Assembly (NCBI RefSeq): GCF_900110755.1
Contig: NZ_FOFF01000040.1
Span: forward strand, 17,239 to 81,238
Length of the DNA stretch: 64,000 bases
Source: Streptomyces sp. yr375
Lineage (GTDB): Bacteria; Actinomycetota; Actinomycetes; Streptomycetales; Streptomycetaceae
Direction of reading: 5' to 3'
The notes under the pieces were generated by a model. The model ran no database searches. It worked only from the letters and a program-made list of their open reading frames with translations, and was not told the DNA's origin. Within the stretch, counting starts at the first letter, position 1. Each line of letters begins with the position of its first letter. The position numbers and the translations under genes were made by a program. Shown in pieces: positions 50,660 through 60,117 of this stretch.

Positions 50660-52423
50660 ATGCATCGGTACAGGTCCCACACCTGCGGCGAGCTCCGCGC
50701 CTCTGACGTCGGCACCGACGTCCGGCTGAGCGGCTGGCTGCACAATCGGCGCGACCTGGGCGGCATCCTCTTCATCGATCTGCGCGACCACTACGGCATC
50801 ACGCAGCTCGTGGCCCGTCCGGGCACGCCCGCGTACGAGGCGCTCGACAAGGTGACCAAGGAGTCGACGGTCCGGGTCGACGGCCAGGTCGTCTCGCGCG
50901 GTGCGGACAACGTCAACGCGGACCTGCCGACCGGTGAGATCGAGGTCGAGGTCGGTGAGGTCGAGCTGCTGGGCGCTGCCGCGCCGCTGCCGTTCACGAT
51001 CAACACCGAGGACGGGGTCAACGAGGAACGGCGTCTGGAGTACCGCTTCCTGGACCTGCGCCGCGAGCGCATGCACCGCAACATCATGCTGCGTACGTCG
51101 GTCATCTCGGCGATGCGGCACAAGATGACGGCGCTGGGCTTCAACGAGATGGCGACGCCGATCCTGTCCGCGACCTCTCCCGAGGGCGCCCGTGACTTCG
51201 TCGTCCCGTCCCGGCTGCACGCGGGCCGCTTCTACGCGCTGCCGCAGGCCCCGCAGCAGTTCAAGCAGTTGCTGATGATCTCGGGCTTCGACCGCTACTT
51301 CCAGATCGCGCCCTGTTTCCGTGACGAGGACGCGCGCGCGGACCGTTCGCCGGGCGAGTTCTACCAGCTCGACGTCGAGATGAGCTTCGTCGAGCAGGAG
51401 GACATCTTCCAGCCGATCGAGAAGCTCATGACGGAGCTGTTCGAGGAGTTCGGCGGCGGGCGGCATGTCACCTCGCCGTTCCCGCGGATCCCGTTCCGCG
51501 AGTCGATGCTGAAGTACGGCTCTGACAAGCCGGACCTGCGCGCCCGGCTCGAGCTCGTCGACATCACCGATGTCTTCGAGGGCTCGGAGTTCAAGGCGTT
51601 CGCGGGCAAGCACGTGCGCGCGCTGGCCGTGCCGGACGTCGCGTCGCAGCCCCGGAAGTTCTTCGACCAGCTCGGTGACTTCGCGGTCTCGCAGGGTGCG
51701 AAGGGTCTGGCCTGGGTGCGGGTGGCCGAGGACGGTTCGCTGTCCGGTCCGATCGCGAAGTTCCTGACCGAGGAGAACGTCGCCGAGCTGACCAAGCGGC
51801 TGTCGCTGGCCGCCGGTCACGCCGTGTTCTTCGGCGCGGGCGAGTTCGACGAGGTCTCGAAGATCATGGGTGCGGTGCGGGTCGAGGCCGCCAAGCGTGC
51901 CGGGCACTTCGAGGAGGGCGTTTTCCGGTTCTGCTGGATCGTCGACTTCCCGATGTACGAGAAGGACGAGGAGACCGGCGCGATCGACTTCTCGCACAAC
52001 CCGTTCTCCATGCCGCAGGGCGGGCTCGAGGCCCTGGAGACGCAGGACCCGCTGGACATTCTGGGCTGGCAGTACGACATCGTCTGCAACGGTGTCGAGC
52101 TGTCGTCGGGCGCGATCCGGAACCACGAGCCGGAGATCATGCTCAAGGCGTTCGAGATCGCGGGCTACGACCGGGAGACGGTCGAGGAGAAGTTCGCCGG
52201 CATGCTGCGCGCGTTCCGCCTCGGGGCCCCGCCGCACGGCGGTATCGCGCCGGGTGTCGACCGCATCGTCATGCTGCTGGCCGACGAGCCGAACATCCGC
52301 GAGACCATCGCCTTCCCGCTCAACGGCAACGCCCAGGACCTGATGATGGGCGCGCCGACGGAGCTGGAGGAGGCCCGGCTGCGGGAACTGCACCTCTCGG
52401 TGCGCAAGCCGCAGCCGAAGTAA
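50660..52423 (+). CDS. aspS: Aspartyl-tRNA synthetase (probably non-discriminating)
   Basis: A 587-residue class II synthetase with the N-terminal OB-fold anticodon-binding domain (VRLSGWLHNRRDLGGILFID). Motif 2 lies around IAPCFRDEDARADRSPGEF, the GAD insertion domain is in the middle, and motif 3 is GIAPGVDRIVMLL. The His in WLHNRRD is the residue associated with enzymes that charge both tRNA-Asp and tRNA-Asn. That is expected where Asn-tRNA is made by GatCAB, as in actinobacteria. Two parS sites lie just upstream. Confidence 0.92.
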   Translation: MHRYRSHTCGELRASDVGTDVRLSGWLHNRRDLGGILFIDLRDHYGITQLVARPGTPAYEALDKVTKESTVRVDGQVVSRGADNVNADLPTGEIEVEVGEVELLGAAAPLPFTINTEDGVNEERRLEYRFLDLRRERMHRNIMLRTSVISAMRHKMTALGFNEMATPILSATSPEGARDFVVPSRLHAGRFYALPQAPQQFKQLLMISGFDRYFQIAPCFRDEDARADRSPGEFYQLDVEMSFVEQEDIFQPIEKLMTELFEEFGGGRHVTSPFPRIPFRESMLKYGSDKPDLRARLELVDITDVFEGSEFKAFAGKHVRALAVPDVASQPRKFFDQLGDFAVSQGAKGLAWVRVAEDGSLSGPIAKFLTEENVAELTKRLSLAAGHAVFFGAGEFDEVSKIMGAVRVEAAKRAGHFEEGVFRFCWIVDFPMYEKDEETGAIDFSHNPFSMPQGGLEALETQDPLDILGWQYDIVCNGVELSSGAIRNHEPEIMLKAFEIAGYDRETVEEKFAGMLRAFRLGAPPHGGIAPGVDRIVMLLADEPNIRETIAFPLNGNAQDLMMGAPTELEEARLRELHLSVRKPQPK

Positions 52424-52503
52424 GGCCAAGCCGTAGCTGTAGCTACAGCCGTAAGTAAGGCAAGCAAGGCGAGTAAGGCAAGCCTTGAGAAGTGGCTTTT
52501 CGT

Positions 52504-52541
52504 AAAGGGACCTGAAGTCGACGTCGATTTCAGGTCCCTTT
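52504..52541 (+). terminator. Hairpin terminator after aspS
   Basis: A perfect 13-bp stem AAAGGGACCTGAA/TTCAGGTCCCTTT with a 12-base loop. It is preceded by a short AAGGCAAG repeat tract and a GCTGTAGCTACAGC palindrome (52436-52449). Confidence 0.8.
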
Positions 52542-52610
52542 CGCATGCCCGTGGAAAAGATCGCTGTTTTCTCAGCTCGCTGACAGCCTTCCTATCTAAC
52601 TTCCGGCGGC

Positions 52611-53576
52611 ATGACAGCGAATCAACAGCCACAGGAATCCCATGTCACCCAGGAATCAGGGGAACTGACCCGCCGCAAGGTCGTGGTCGTCGGTGCGGGC
52701 GCGCTCGCGGTGGCCGGTCTCGGCGGCACGGCGTTCGCGGCGAACGCCGCCACGCGGGACGGCAGAGCCACGCCGTCGGCGACCTCGGCGCGAGGCGAAG
52801 CCGAGGTCTGCTACCGGCTGACCTCGGAGACCGTCGAGGGCCCCTACTACATCGACGCCGACAAGATCCGCCAGGACATCACGGAGGACCGGGAGGGCAT
52901 CCCGCTCCTCCTCGACCTGAAGGTGATCGACTCGGAGACCTGCAAGCCGATCCGCAACGCCGCCGTGGACATCTGGCACTGCGACGCGGTGGGCGTGTAC
53001 TCGGGCTACGAGGACATGGGCAACGGCGGCGGCGGTCCCGCGCCCACCGGCGCGCCTCCGACCGACGCGCCCACGGACGCGCCGACCGGCCCGCCCCCGG
53101 GCGGCGGCCACCAGGAGCCCACGGACGACACCCGCTACCTGCGCGGCACCTGGGGCACGGACCGCGCCGGCCATGTCGCCTTCCGGACCGTCTTCCCGGG
53201 CTGGTACCGGGGCCGTTGCGTCCACATCCACGTCAAGGTGCACGTGGACGGCGAGTGGACCGACGCCGGTTACGAGGGCGGGCACGCCTGCCACACCGGC
53301 CAGTTCTTCTTCGACGAGGAGTCCGTCCTCGCGTCGGCGGCGGTGGAGCCGTACGCGAGCAACGCCGCCGAGCGCACGACGCTCACCGAGGACACGATCT
53401 ACGACCAGAGCGGCACCCAGGGCGGCCTGCTGAAACTCCGCTACGACAAGCGGCGCATCGGCAAGGGCGTGCGCGGGTCCCTCACGGTCGGCGTCGACCC
53501 GCAGGCGACGGAGGACGGCCAGGGCGCACCCCCGCCCCAGCCCACCACGTCGGCGTCCGCGTCCCCTTCGGCGTAG
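52611..53576 (+). CDS. Tat-exported intradiol ring-cleavage dioxygenase-like protein (copy 1)
   Basis: A 321-residue protein with a twin-arginine signal (RRKVVVVGAGALAVAGLGG, Arg21-22). It belongs to the intradiol dioxygenase superfamily that uses non-haem Fe(III) with two Tyr and two His ligands. All four are present: Tyr79 (or 80) in EGPYYID, Tyr199 in FPGWYRGR, and His205 and His207 in CVHIHVKV. A Pro/Thr/Asp/Gly-rich insert (about 138-170) and a Pro/Ser tail are low-complexity. Extracellular catechol cleavage in lignin or humic breakdown is plausible. It is paralogous to 54769-55806. Confidence 0.82.
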   Translation: MTANQQPQESHVTQESGELTRRKVVVVGAGALAVAGLGGTAFAANAATRDGRATPSATSARGEAEVCYRLTSETVEGPYYIDADKIRQDITEDREGIPLLLDLKVIDSETCKPIRNAAVDIWHCDAVGVYSGYEDMGNGGGGPAPTGAPPTDAPTDAPTGPPPGGGHQEPTDDTRYLRGTWGTDRAGHVAFRTVFPGWYRGRCVHIHVKVHVDGEWTDAGYEGGHACHTGQFFFDEESVLASAAVEPYASNAAERTTLTEDTIYDQSGTQGGLLKLRYDKRRIGKGVRGSLTVGVDPQATEDGQGAPPPQPTTSASASPSA

Positions 53577-53581
53577 CCGGC

Positions 53582-54538
53582 TCAGCCGGGGCTCTCCCCC
53601 GTCGAACCCGGACCTGTCCCCACCCCCGCCCCCACGACCTCCGCCAGTACCTCCGCCAGTACCTTGCGCACCGCCCCCGCCACCCGTTCCGGCGCGTACG
53701 TCGCACGTGTCCGCGCGCTGTGGCGGTGGGCGGTGCGCCGGCGTCGGGCGGGGTTCGCGACGAGGGCGCAGAGCCGGTCGGCGACGTCCTCGGGACGGTC
53801 GTAGAGCACGTCGGGGTCGCCGTCGGCGATCTCGGGGTAGGCGCCGGTCGCGGGCAGCAGCGGGCAGGTTCCGGTGGCCATGGCCTCCAGGGTCGCCACG
53901 CCCAGGCTCTCGTGGAGGGCGGTGCTGACCTGTATGTCGGACCGCCACAGGGTGCGGAAGTAGTCGTCGAGCGGGAGGTCCTCGCCCAGCGTGACCCGGC
54001 CGGGGTACCGCCGGGCGAGCTCCCGCAGGGCCGGGCCGGCCGGTGCGTCGGCGGGGAAGTGCCGGGTGACGACGATGCGCGCGGAGGTGCGGCGCAGCAC
54101 CTCGTCGTCGGCGGCGACGAAGAGTTCCGGCCGTTTCGCGGGGATGGGGGCGTGGTTGAAGACGACGGTCACGGCGTCGCCGTCCCGCGCGTGGCGGCCG
54201 GTGCCGTCGAGGCCGGGCGGGCGGGCGGCGTCGATGCGGTCCAGGTCGAGCGGCAGGCCGACGGGACGCAGCCGGGCGGACAGTTCCCGCGCGGCGACCG
54301 GGCCGGCCTCGGTGACCGAGGTCAGCAGGGTCCGGTGCAGGTACTCGCTGACCAGCAGCACCCGGTCGGCGGCGAGCAGGTTACCGAGGTCGGCCCAGCG
54401 CAGCCTGGGGTAGCGCTCGACGCGGAACAGGTCGGTGGGGTCCCAGTGCGTGGCGTGGGTGTAGGTGACCAGGGGGAGGCGCGGACGGCGGCGGAGTACG
54501 GGGAGGTGGCGCGGGTGGCGAAGGAGGGGCTGGAGCAT
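53582..54538 (-). CDS. Glycosyltransferase family protein, possibly N-terminally truncated
   Basis: 318 residues with a glycosyltransferase group 1 (GT-B) C-terminal half. Recognisable parts are TVVFNHAPIPAKRPELFVAA, RYPGRVTLGEDLPLDDYFRTL and the sugar-nucleotide binding SDIQVSTALHESLGVATLEAM-type segment with its conserved Glu. The N-terminal half is only about 120 residues and lacks the usual Gly-rich first strand, so the 5' end may be lost or start in another frame upstream. It sits between two tandem dioxygenase paralogues on the opposite strand. Confidence 0.6.
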   Translation of the reverse strand: MLQPLLRHPRHLPVLRRRPRLPLVTYTHATHWDPTDLFRVERYPRLRWADLGNLLAADRVLLVSEYLHRTLLTSVTEAGPVAARELSARLRPVGLPLDLDRIDAARPPGLDGTGRHARDGDAVTVVFNHAPIPAKRPELFVAADDEVLRRTSARIVVTRHFPADAPAGPALRELARRYPGRVTLGEDLPLDDYFRTLWRSDIQVSTALHESLGVATLEAMATGTCPLLPATGAYPEIADGDPDVLYDRPEDVADRLCALVANPARRRRTAHRHSARTRATYAPERVAGAVRKVLAEVLAEVVGAGVGTGPGSTGESPG

Positions 54539-54768
54539 CTACGCGTGGCGCGCACGGCACTGGGCCTGGACTCGACCCCGCCCCCAGCCCCGGCCCCGGC
54601 GGCCCCCGTCCTTACCCTCACCCCCTCCAGGTGAGGCAAGGCTCACCGGCACCTTTACCATAAGTAGGCTGAAAACAGACCCTCGTCCCTGGTTTCTTTT
54701 TGCCTGGCCTTGGAATTCCACAGGTCGTTCCCACCTCTCTGACAGCGCGGTCTCCTAACTTCGCGGCC

Positions 54769-55806
54769 ATGACGGGAAACATCGAGAACAACGACAACAG
54801 CCAGGACGAGCAGCACGTCGGCGGGACCGAGCCGCAGGGGCCCCGGCACAAGCGGAGTCTGACGCGCCGGAAGGTCGTCGTCGCCGGAGCGGGTGCGGCC
54901 GTCGCCGTGGGGGCGGGCGGGGCGCTCGCCGCCGGGGCGTTCGCCGGGGAGAGCAAGCCGGGCAAGGGCGCCAAGGGCGCGAAGGCCAGTGCGTCGGCCG
55001 GCGAGGTCTGTTACAAGCTGACCTCCGAGACCACCGAAGGCCCGTACTACATCGACGCGGACAAGCTCCGCCAGGACATCACCGAGGACAAGGAGGGCAT
55101 CCCCTTCACCCTCGCCCTCAAGGTGATCGACTCCGAGACCTGCAAGCCGATCGCGAACGCCGCCGTCGACGTCTGGCACTGCGACGCCCTCGGCCTCTAC
55201 TCCGGTTACGAGAGCAGCTCCACGGGAGGCGGCGGCGCTCCGACCGACGCGCCCTCCGGTACGCCGACCGGTACGCCCACCGACGTGCCGACCGGTACGC
55301 CGACCGGTGAGCCGCCGGCCGGTGGCGGCGGTGGCGGGCACGAGGAGCCCACCGACGACAAGCGGTACCTGCGCGGCACCTGGAAGACCGACAAGCAGGG
55401 GCGCGTCACCTTCAAGACGATCTTCCCGGGCTGGTACCGGGGCCGTTGCGTCCACATCCACACCAAGGTGCATGTCAACGGTGAGTGGACCGACGCCGGT
55501 TACGAGGGCGGCAACACCTGCCACACCGGCCAGTTCTTCTTCGACGAGGAGTCCGTGCTCGCCTCCGCCGCGGTGGCGCCGTACTCCACCAGCACCACCG
55601 AGCGCACCACGCTCACCGAGGACACCATCTACGACCAGAGCGGTGTCCAGGGCGGTCTGCTCCAGTTGAAGTACAACAAGAAGAACATCGCCAAGGGCGT
55701 CGTGGGCTCCATCACCATGGGCGTCGAGCCCGACGCGACCCACGAGGGCACCGACGACGCCGTCCAGCCGGGCGCGTCCGCGTCGGCGTCTGCCTCCGCC
55801 AGCTAG
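54769..55806 (+). CDS. Tat-exported intradiol ring-cleavage dioxygenase-like protein (copy 2)
   Basis: A 345-residue paralogue of the 52611-53576 product. The twin-arginine signal has Arg33-34 in LTRRKVVVAGAGAAVAVG. Iron ligands are Tyr93 (or 94), Tyr223, His229 and His231. The low-complexity insert is longer (about 150-192), built from GTPTDVPTGTPTG-type repeats, and the C-terminus is Ala/Ser-rich. The upstream 45 bp, including CTGACAGC and CTAACTT, resemble the same region of copy 1, so promoter and gene were duplicated together. Confidence 0.82.
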   Translation: MTGNIENNDNSQDEQHVGGTEPQGPRHKRSLTRRKVVVAGAGAAVAVGAGGALAAGAFAGESKPGKGAKGAKASASAGEVCYKLTSETTEGPYYIDADKLRQDITEDKEGIPFTLALKVIDSETCKPIANAAVDVWHCDALGLYSGYESSSTGGGGAPTDAPSGTPTGTPTDVPTGTPTGEPPAGGGGGGHEEPTDDKRYLRGTWKTDKQGRVTFKTIFPGWYRGRCVHIHTKVHVNGEWTDAGYEGGNTCHTGQFFFDEESVLASAAVAPYSTSTTERTTLTEDTIYDQSGVQGGLLQLKYNKKNIAKGVVGSITMGVEPDATHEGTDDAVQPGASASASASAS

Positions 55807-55836
55807 CAGCGTCGGCCGGCTGGAAGCCTTGGCGGG

Positions 55837-56532
55837 CTAGGACGGTTCGTCCGGTGACGCGCCCTCCTCCAGCAGTCGTTCGGCGATGTCCGTCGACCAG
55901 GACTGGGCCCATGTGCGCAGTGCGGCGATGTCGGGTTCGGTCAGGCCGTACTCCGTGAACGCCGTGTCCGGGTAGTGGTCCGTGCCCGTCAGCCGGGTCT
56001 GGAGGGTGGGCAGGTCGAAGTCGTCGCGGGTGTGGCGGCGGGCCAGTTCCTCCAGGTCGGGGTGGGTGAAGCGGGTGGCCGCCGCCCGTGCGTCGATCAG
56101 GTCGACGGCCAGCCCGCGGTCGTACAGCGCCCGGATCCTCGTACCCACCGCGTCCGGGAGGCCGAGCGTCGGCCCGTACGACGTCGGGGCGGGCGGGCTC
56201 CAGAAGGTTTCCTTGTGCAGGGCCAGACGGAGGGTCGTGCCCGTGGCGCGCTCCCGCACGGACAGGTGCGCCGACAGCGGGTCGGCGTCCTGGAGCACCG
56301 CCTCGAAGCGGCCGCCGGAGGTGAGCGTCGTGCTCAGCGTCTCGGCGAGCCGGGGCATCGGCTCCGCGCTCTCGGTCGCCAAGTCGACGTTGCCGTGCGG
56401 GCGTTGGAGCAGCCCGTGGGCCTGGAGGGCGTAGCCGCCTGCCAGTGCCCACGGGGCGGTGGGCGGGGCCGTGCCGAAGACCTCGGCGAGCAGCCGGAGG
56501 TGCGGCCGGAGGTGGGGTTGGAGAAGTTCCAC
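55837..56532 (-). CDS. AbiEii/AbiGii-type nucleotidyltransferase family protein
   Basis: A 231-residue protein. WALAGGYALQAHGLLQRPHGNVDLATES carries the nucleotidyltransferase GG and D-x-D-like elements, though the usual DxD reads NVDLAT. The later segment GTRIRALYDRGLAVDLIDAR fits the AbiEii/AbiGii toxin family. No AbiEi antitoxin gene is adjacent, so this is an orphan, as is common in Streptomyces. GTG 56532 is a provisional start with a distant AGGAG; the true N-terminus may differ. Confidence 0.65.
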   Translation of the reverse strand: MELLQPHLRPHLRLLAEVFGTAPPTAPWALAGGYALQAHGLLQRPHGNVDLATESAEPMPRLAETLSTTLTSGGRFEAVLQDADPLSAHLSVRERATGTTLRLALHKETFWSPPAPTSYGPTLGLPDAVGTRIRALYDRGLAVDLIDARAAATRFTHPDLEELARRHTRDDFDLPTLQTRLTGTDHYPDTAFTEYGLTEPDIAALRTWAQSWSTDIAERLLEEGASPDEPS

Positions 56533-56649
56533 GAGGTAGTCGTAGCAGGCTCCTGGGGCTGGAGAAAAAATTGTGGCGCGCGGCAACTCTTTTGACGGCG
56601 GCGACCACTGACAGGGCGTAAGCCCGCTCCTCCCGTAAGGATCTGAACC

Positions 56650-57993
56650 GTGGTAGCTCCCTCCCACCGCCGGTCCCTCCGCTCGCGCCGCGTCCTCGTC
56701 GTCACCGCGGCAGCCGTGGCCGCGGGCGTCGGCGCCGGGGTCGTCGTGATGAACGCGAACGCCGGAACCGTCGATCTTTACCACCAGACGCTCGCCGCCA
56801 AGGACGGCTGGGCCTCCTCCGGCACGGGTACGACCGGCGGCAGCAAGGCCGACGCCGCGCACACCTTCACCGTCTCCACCCGCGCCCAACTGGTGAAGGC
56901 GCTGGGCTCGGTGTCCGACAAGACGCCCCGGATCATCAAGGTCAAGGGCACGATCGACGCCAACACGAACGACGCCGGCAAGAAGCTGACCTGCGCCGAC
57001 TACGCGGCGGGCACCGGCTACTCGCTGGCGTCGTACCTCAAGGCGTACGACCCCGCCACCTACGGCAGGTCGAAGCTGCCCTCCGGCAGCCAGGAGAAGG
57101 CCCGCGACGCGGCGCAGGTCAAGCAGTCGAAGACCGTCGTCTTCAAGGTGCCGGCCAACACGTCCGTCGTGGGCGTGCCGGGCACCGGCGCCGGGATCTC
57201 CGGCGGCATGCTCCAGATCCAGGGCGTGGACAACGTCATCGTCCGCAACCTGAACTTCTCGGGCACCGAGGACTGCTTCCCGCAGTGGGACCCGACCGAC
57301 GGCGACGACGGCAACTGGAACTCGAAGTACGACTCGGTCACCCTGCGCGGCGCGACCCATGTCTGGGCGGACCACAACACGTTCACCGACGCCGCCCACT
57401 TCGACACGGCGAACCCGAAGTACTACGGCCGCGAGTACCAGATCCACGACGGCGCCCTCGACATCACCAAGAGCTCGGACCTGGTGACCGTCTCGCGCAA
57501 CCAGTTCACCAACCACGACAAGACGATGCTCGTCGGCGGCAGCGACAGCGAGCCCGGCGGCAAGCTGCGCGTGTCCATCCACCACAACATCTGGAAGGGC
57601 GTCGTCCAGCGCGCCCCGCTGGCCCGCGTCGGCCAGGTGCACATCTACAACAACTACTACGACGTCACGACCCTCAACGGCTACGCGACGCAGTACAGCA
57701 TCAACGCCCGCGCCAAGGCCCAGGTCGTCGCGGAGGACAACTACTGGAAGGTCCCGGCGGGCGGCAGGATCGACAAGCTGATCAGCAGCGACGGCACCGG
57801 CTCGGTCCGCAGCAGCGGCAACCTCGTCAACGGCAAGGCCACCGATGTCGTCGCCGCGTACAACGCCGTCTCGTCCAAGGACCTGAAGACGAGCGTCAAC
57901 TGGACGCCGACCCTGACGGCGGGCCTGGAGACGTCCGCGACGAACCTGCCGTCGTCGCTGGCCACGACGACGGGCGCCGGGGTCCTGTCGTAG
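56650..57993 (+). CDS. Secreted pectate lyase, PL1 family
   Basis: A 447-residue extracellular polysaccharide lyase. The N-terminal signal segment (SRRVLVVTAAAVAAGVGAG) is followed by a right-handed beta-helix. Family signatures are VIVRNLNFSGTEDCFPQWDP (calcium-ligand Asp/Glu region), ATHVWADHNTFTD and QRAPLARVGQVHIYNNYYD (catalytic Arg). It cleaves polygalacturonate by beta-elimination. The GTG at 56650 has AAGGA about 9 bases upstream. It is divergent from the AbiEii-type gene. Confidence 0.88.
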   Translation: MVAPSHRRSLRSRRVLVVTAAAVAAGVGAGVVVMNANAGTVDLYHQTLAAKDGWASSGTGTTGGSKADAAHTFTVSTRAQLVKALGSVSDKTPRIIKVKGTIDANTNDAGKKLTCADYAAGTGYSLASYLKAYDPATYGRSKLPSGSQEKARDAAQVKQSKTVVFKVPANTSVVGVPGTGAGISGGMLQIQGVDNVIVRNLNFSGTEDCFPQWDPTDGDDGNWNSKYDSVTLRGATHVWADHNTFTDAAHFDTANPKYYGREYQIHDGALDITKSSDLVTVSRNQFTNHDKTMLVGGSDSEPGGKLRVSIHHNIWKGVVQRAPLARVGQVHIYNNYYDVTTLNGYATQYSINARAKAQVVAEDNYWKVPAGGRIDKLISSDGTGSVRSSGNLVNGKATDVVAAYNAVSSKDLKTSVNWTPTLTAGLETSATNLPSSLATTTGAGVLS

Positions 57994-58018
57994 CGGAACC
58001 CGTTGTCGCGCGGCCGGG

Positions 58019-60007
58019 TCAGGGCAGTACGGCTCCCTTCCACTCGGCCGCGCTGCGGTCGACGCCGTCGAGCCGGGCGTCGGTGAGGTCGGCGTCGGTG
58101 AAATCGGCGTCCGTGACGATCGCGGCGTGGTGGGTGTCGTCCTTCTCGAAGTCGGCGCTCACCAGGGACGCGTCCGTGAGATCCGCCCGCGTCAGGTTCG
58201 CGCCGGTCAGGTCGGCCCCGTCGAGGAGGGTGGCGTTTCCGTCGTCGGCGCTCATCGCGTACGCGCCCGTCAGGTTGGCGCCGGTCAGGGACACGCCGGT
58301 GAGCTGCGCCCCGTCCAGCCAGGCGCCGGTGAGGTCGGTGTCGGTGAACAGGGAATTGAGGAAGTCGCTGGAGCTCAGCATGGCCCCTTCCATACGGGCC
58401 TTGTCGAACCAGACGCTTTCGTAGGTGCCGTTGCGCAGGTCGGCCCGGCTCAGGTCGGCGTCCCGCAGGTCGGTGTTGGAGAGGTCCAGAGCGGAGAGGT
58501 CGGCGCCCACCAGGAACGTTTCGCGCAGGTTGATGTACGGATCCCCCTCCACCGTCGGCGTGCGAGACCCCAGCACCTCGAGGGCGGCGGCCACGTCCTC
58601 GGCGGGGCGGGTCTTCTGGTTCTTGCGCAGCCGGTCGGCGGTCTTCTTGACGGGCATCTTCGCGTGTTCCCTGACGTAGGAGCTCAGTATCTTGACGATC
58701 CTGGGCTGTTCGCTCGGGGAGTCCCGCATGATGCGCTGGAGGGCGTAGATGCTGCTGACCCGGACGTTGATCGAGTCGTCGCCCAGCCGGTCGACGGTCT
58801 CGCCGTAGGTGGTGGCGACCTGCTCGCGCCTGCTGAGCCCGAGCGTCTCGTTGGCCTGCGTGATCGTCACGTAGGTGAAGGAGAGCGCCAGCAGCGCCGG
58901 AACGGTCGGCATCGCCGTGGCGACCCACATGTAGCGCTGCCAGCGGCTCGCGTCGCCGGCGGAGGCGGCGGTTGCGGGCGCGGTTGCCGGGCCGGGGCCG
59001 GGGGCGGGCGCGGGGACGAGTTGGGCGGGGTCCAGCAGGACGAACCACCGGGAGGCGTGCAGCCGGTCCTGGACGGTGGCCAGCAAAGCGGTGAGGGCGG
59101 GCAGGGCCGGGGCCGTCCCGTCGCGCAGGACCTGCCCCGCCGCCTCCGCCAGGGTCTCGGCGACGCGCGCGGTGTGCTCCTCGGCCTCCGCCCGCCGGCC
59201 GGTGTCGACGGGGAGCCCGTCGCGGGCGAAGTCCCGCAGTGCGGCGCGCAGTTCGGCCACCCGCTGGTCGAGGACGGTCGCTTCCGGGGGCGCCGGGCGC
59301 AACGCGTCGCGGCAGGCGGTCAGCGCGTCCAGGCAGGCGAGCAGGGGCGGTTCCTGCCGTGCCCAGAGGCCGAAACTCCGCAGCGCCGCCCGCCGGATCC
59401 GCCACGCGGCCACCGGCAGCGCCAGGGCGACCCCGAAGAGCGGACCCCACTCGACGCCGCTCCACCAGGGCCCGGGGTCCGCCTCGCACCCGGTCAGCAG
59501 GGACCAGGACGCGCACTCCTCGACGTCCGGGGTGTACCACCCGTCCTGGCCCAGGAGCCAGTCCAAGTAGTGGTACAGATACGGCAGTTGCGTGAGCGGG
59601 CCGTCGTAGAAGTAGTCGCTGACGATCAGCCAGGTCCCGAGCAGGAGGCCGCACAGCAGCAGGGTGAGCGGCACCGTCACGCTCCACACCCGGCGGCCCG
59701 CCGCCAGCACGCGTGCCGAGCGGTCCGCCTCCACCAGGCGGCGCAGGAGTTGGTCGGACGGTGTCGTGGCGGCCACTCCCAGATAGCGGCGCAGCGCCAG
59801 CGCGGCGCTCAGGCGGCGGCGCAGGGCCGGTGTGTGCGGGCGGACGGCGCGGCGGGGCACGAGGGCGATACGGCGTCCCGCGTGCCGGTGCGGATCGCGG
59901 AAGGCGGCCGCCCTCGCGACCAGCCGCCACACCGCCATCGCCGGGACGTACGCGACCGTCGCGCCCAGCAGGGCGCGTATCCAGTCGGCCCAGGATGTGA
60001 AGTCCAC
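58019..60007 (-). CDS. Membrane protein with C-terminal pentapeptide repeats
   Basis: A 662-residue protein. The N-terminal half has several transmembrane helices (WSVTVPLTLLLCGLLLGTWL near 110; LFGVALALPVAAWRIRRAAL near 200; a further one around MPTVPALLALSFTYVTITQA near 370). A helical linker and then about 30 pentapeptide repeats of the A(D/N)Lxx type follow (LSNTDLRDADLSRADLRNGT, LTGANLTRADLTDASLVSAD), forming a right-handed beta-helix. The function is unknown; similar Streptomyces proteins are often near other signalling genes. GTG start at 60007 with GGGGGA upstream. Confidence 0.8.
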   Translation of the reverse strand: MDFTSWADWIRALLGATVAYVPAMAVWRLVARAAAFRDPHRHAGRRIALVPRRAVRPHTPALRRRLSAALALRRYLGVAATTPSDQLLRRLVEADRSARVLAAGRRVWSVTVPLTLLLCGLLLGTWLIVSDYFYDGPLTQLPYLYHYLDWLLGQDGWYTPDVEECASWSLLTGCEADPGPWWSGVEWGPLFGVALALPVAAWRIRRAALRSFGLWARQEPPLLACLDALTACRDALRPAPPEATVLDQRVAELRAALRDFARDGLPVDTGRRAEAEEHTARVAETLAEAAGQVLRDGTAPALPALTALLATVQDRLHASRWFVLLDPAQLVPAPAPGPGPATAPATAASAGDASRWQRYMWVATAMPTVPALLALSFTYVTITQANETLGLSRREQVATTYGETVDRLGDDSINVRVSSIYALQRIMRDSPSEQPRIVKILSSYVREHAKMPVKKTADRLRKNQKTRPAEDVAAALEVLGSRTPTVEGDPYINLRETFLVGADLSALDLSNTDLRDADLSRADLRNGTYESVWFDKARMEGAMLSSSDFLNSLFTDTDLTGAWLDGAQLTGVSLTGANLTGAYAMSADDGNATLLDGADLTGANLTRADLTDASLVSADFEKDDTHHAAIVTDADFTDADLTDARLDGVDRSAAEWKGAVLP

Positions 60008-60117
60008 CGTGTTTCCCCCGCCCCACGCGCCACTGCCGTTGAAACGGCGCTCGTGGATTATGCCCGTGGGACGGCTGCCAGACCCTCAGATCGTCGGACC
60101 TTCGGATCGTCAGACCC

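Noticed and set aside
55837..56532. AbiE-type toxin-antitoxin phage defence system
   Set aside because: Only the nucleotidyltransferase-like protein is present. The neighbours are a dioxygenase and a pectate lyase, and no AbiEi antitoxin gene is found, so a two-gene system cannot be claimed.
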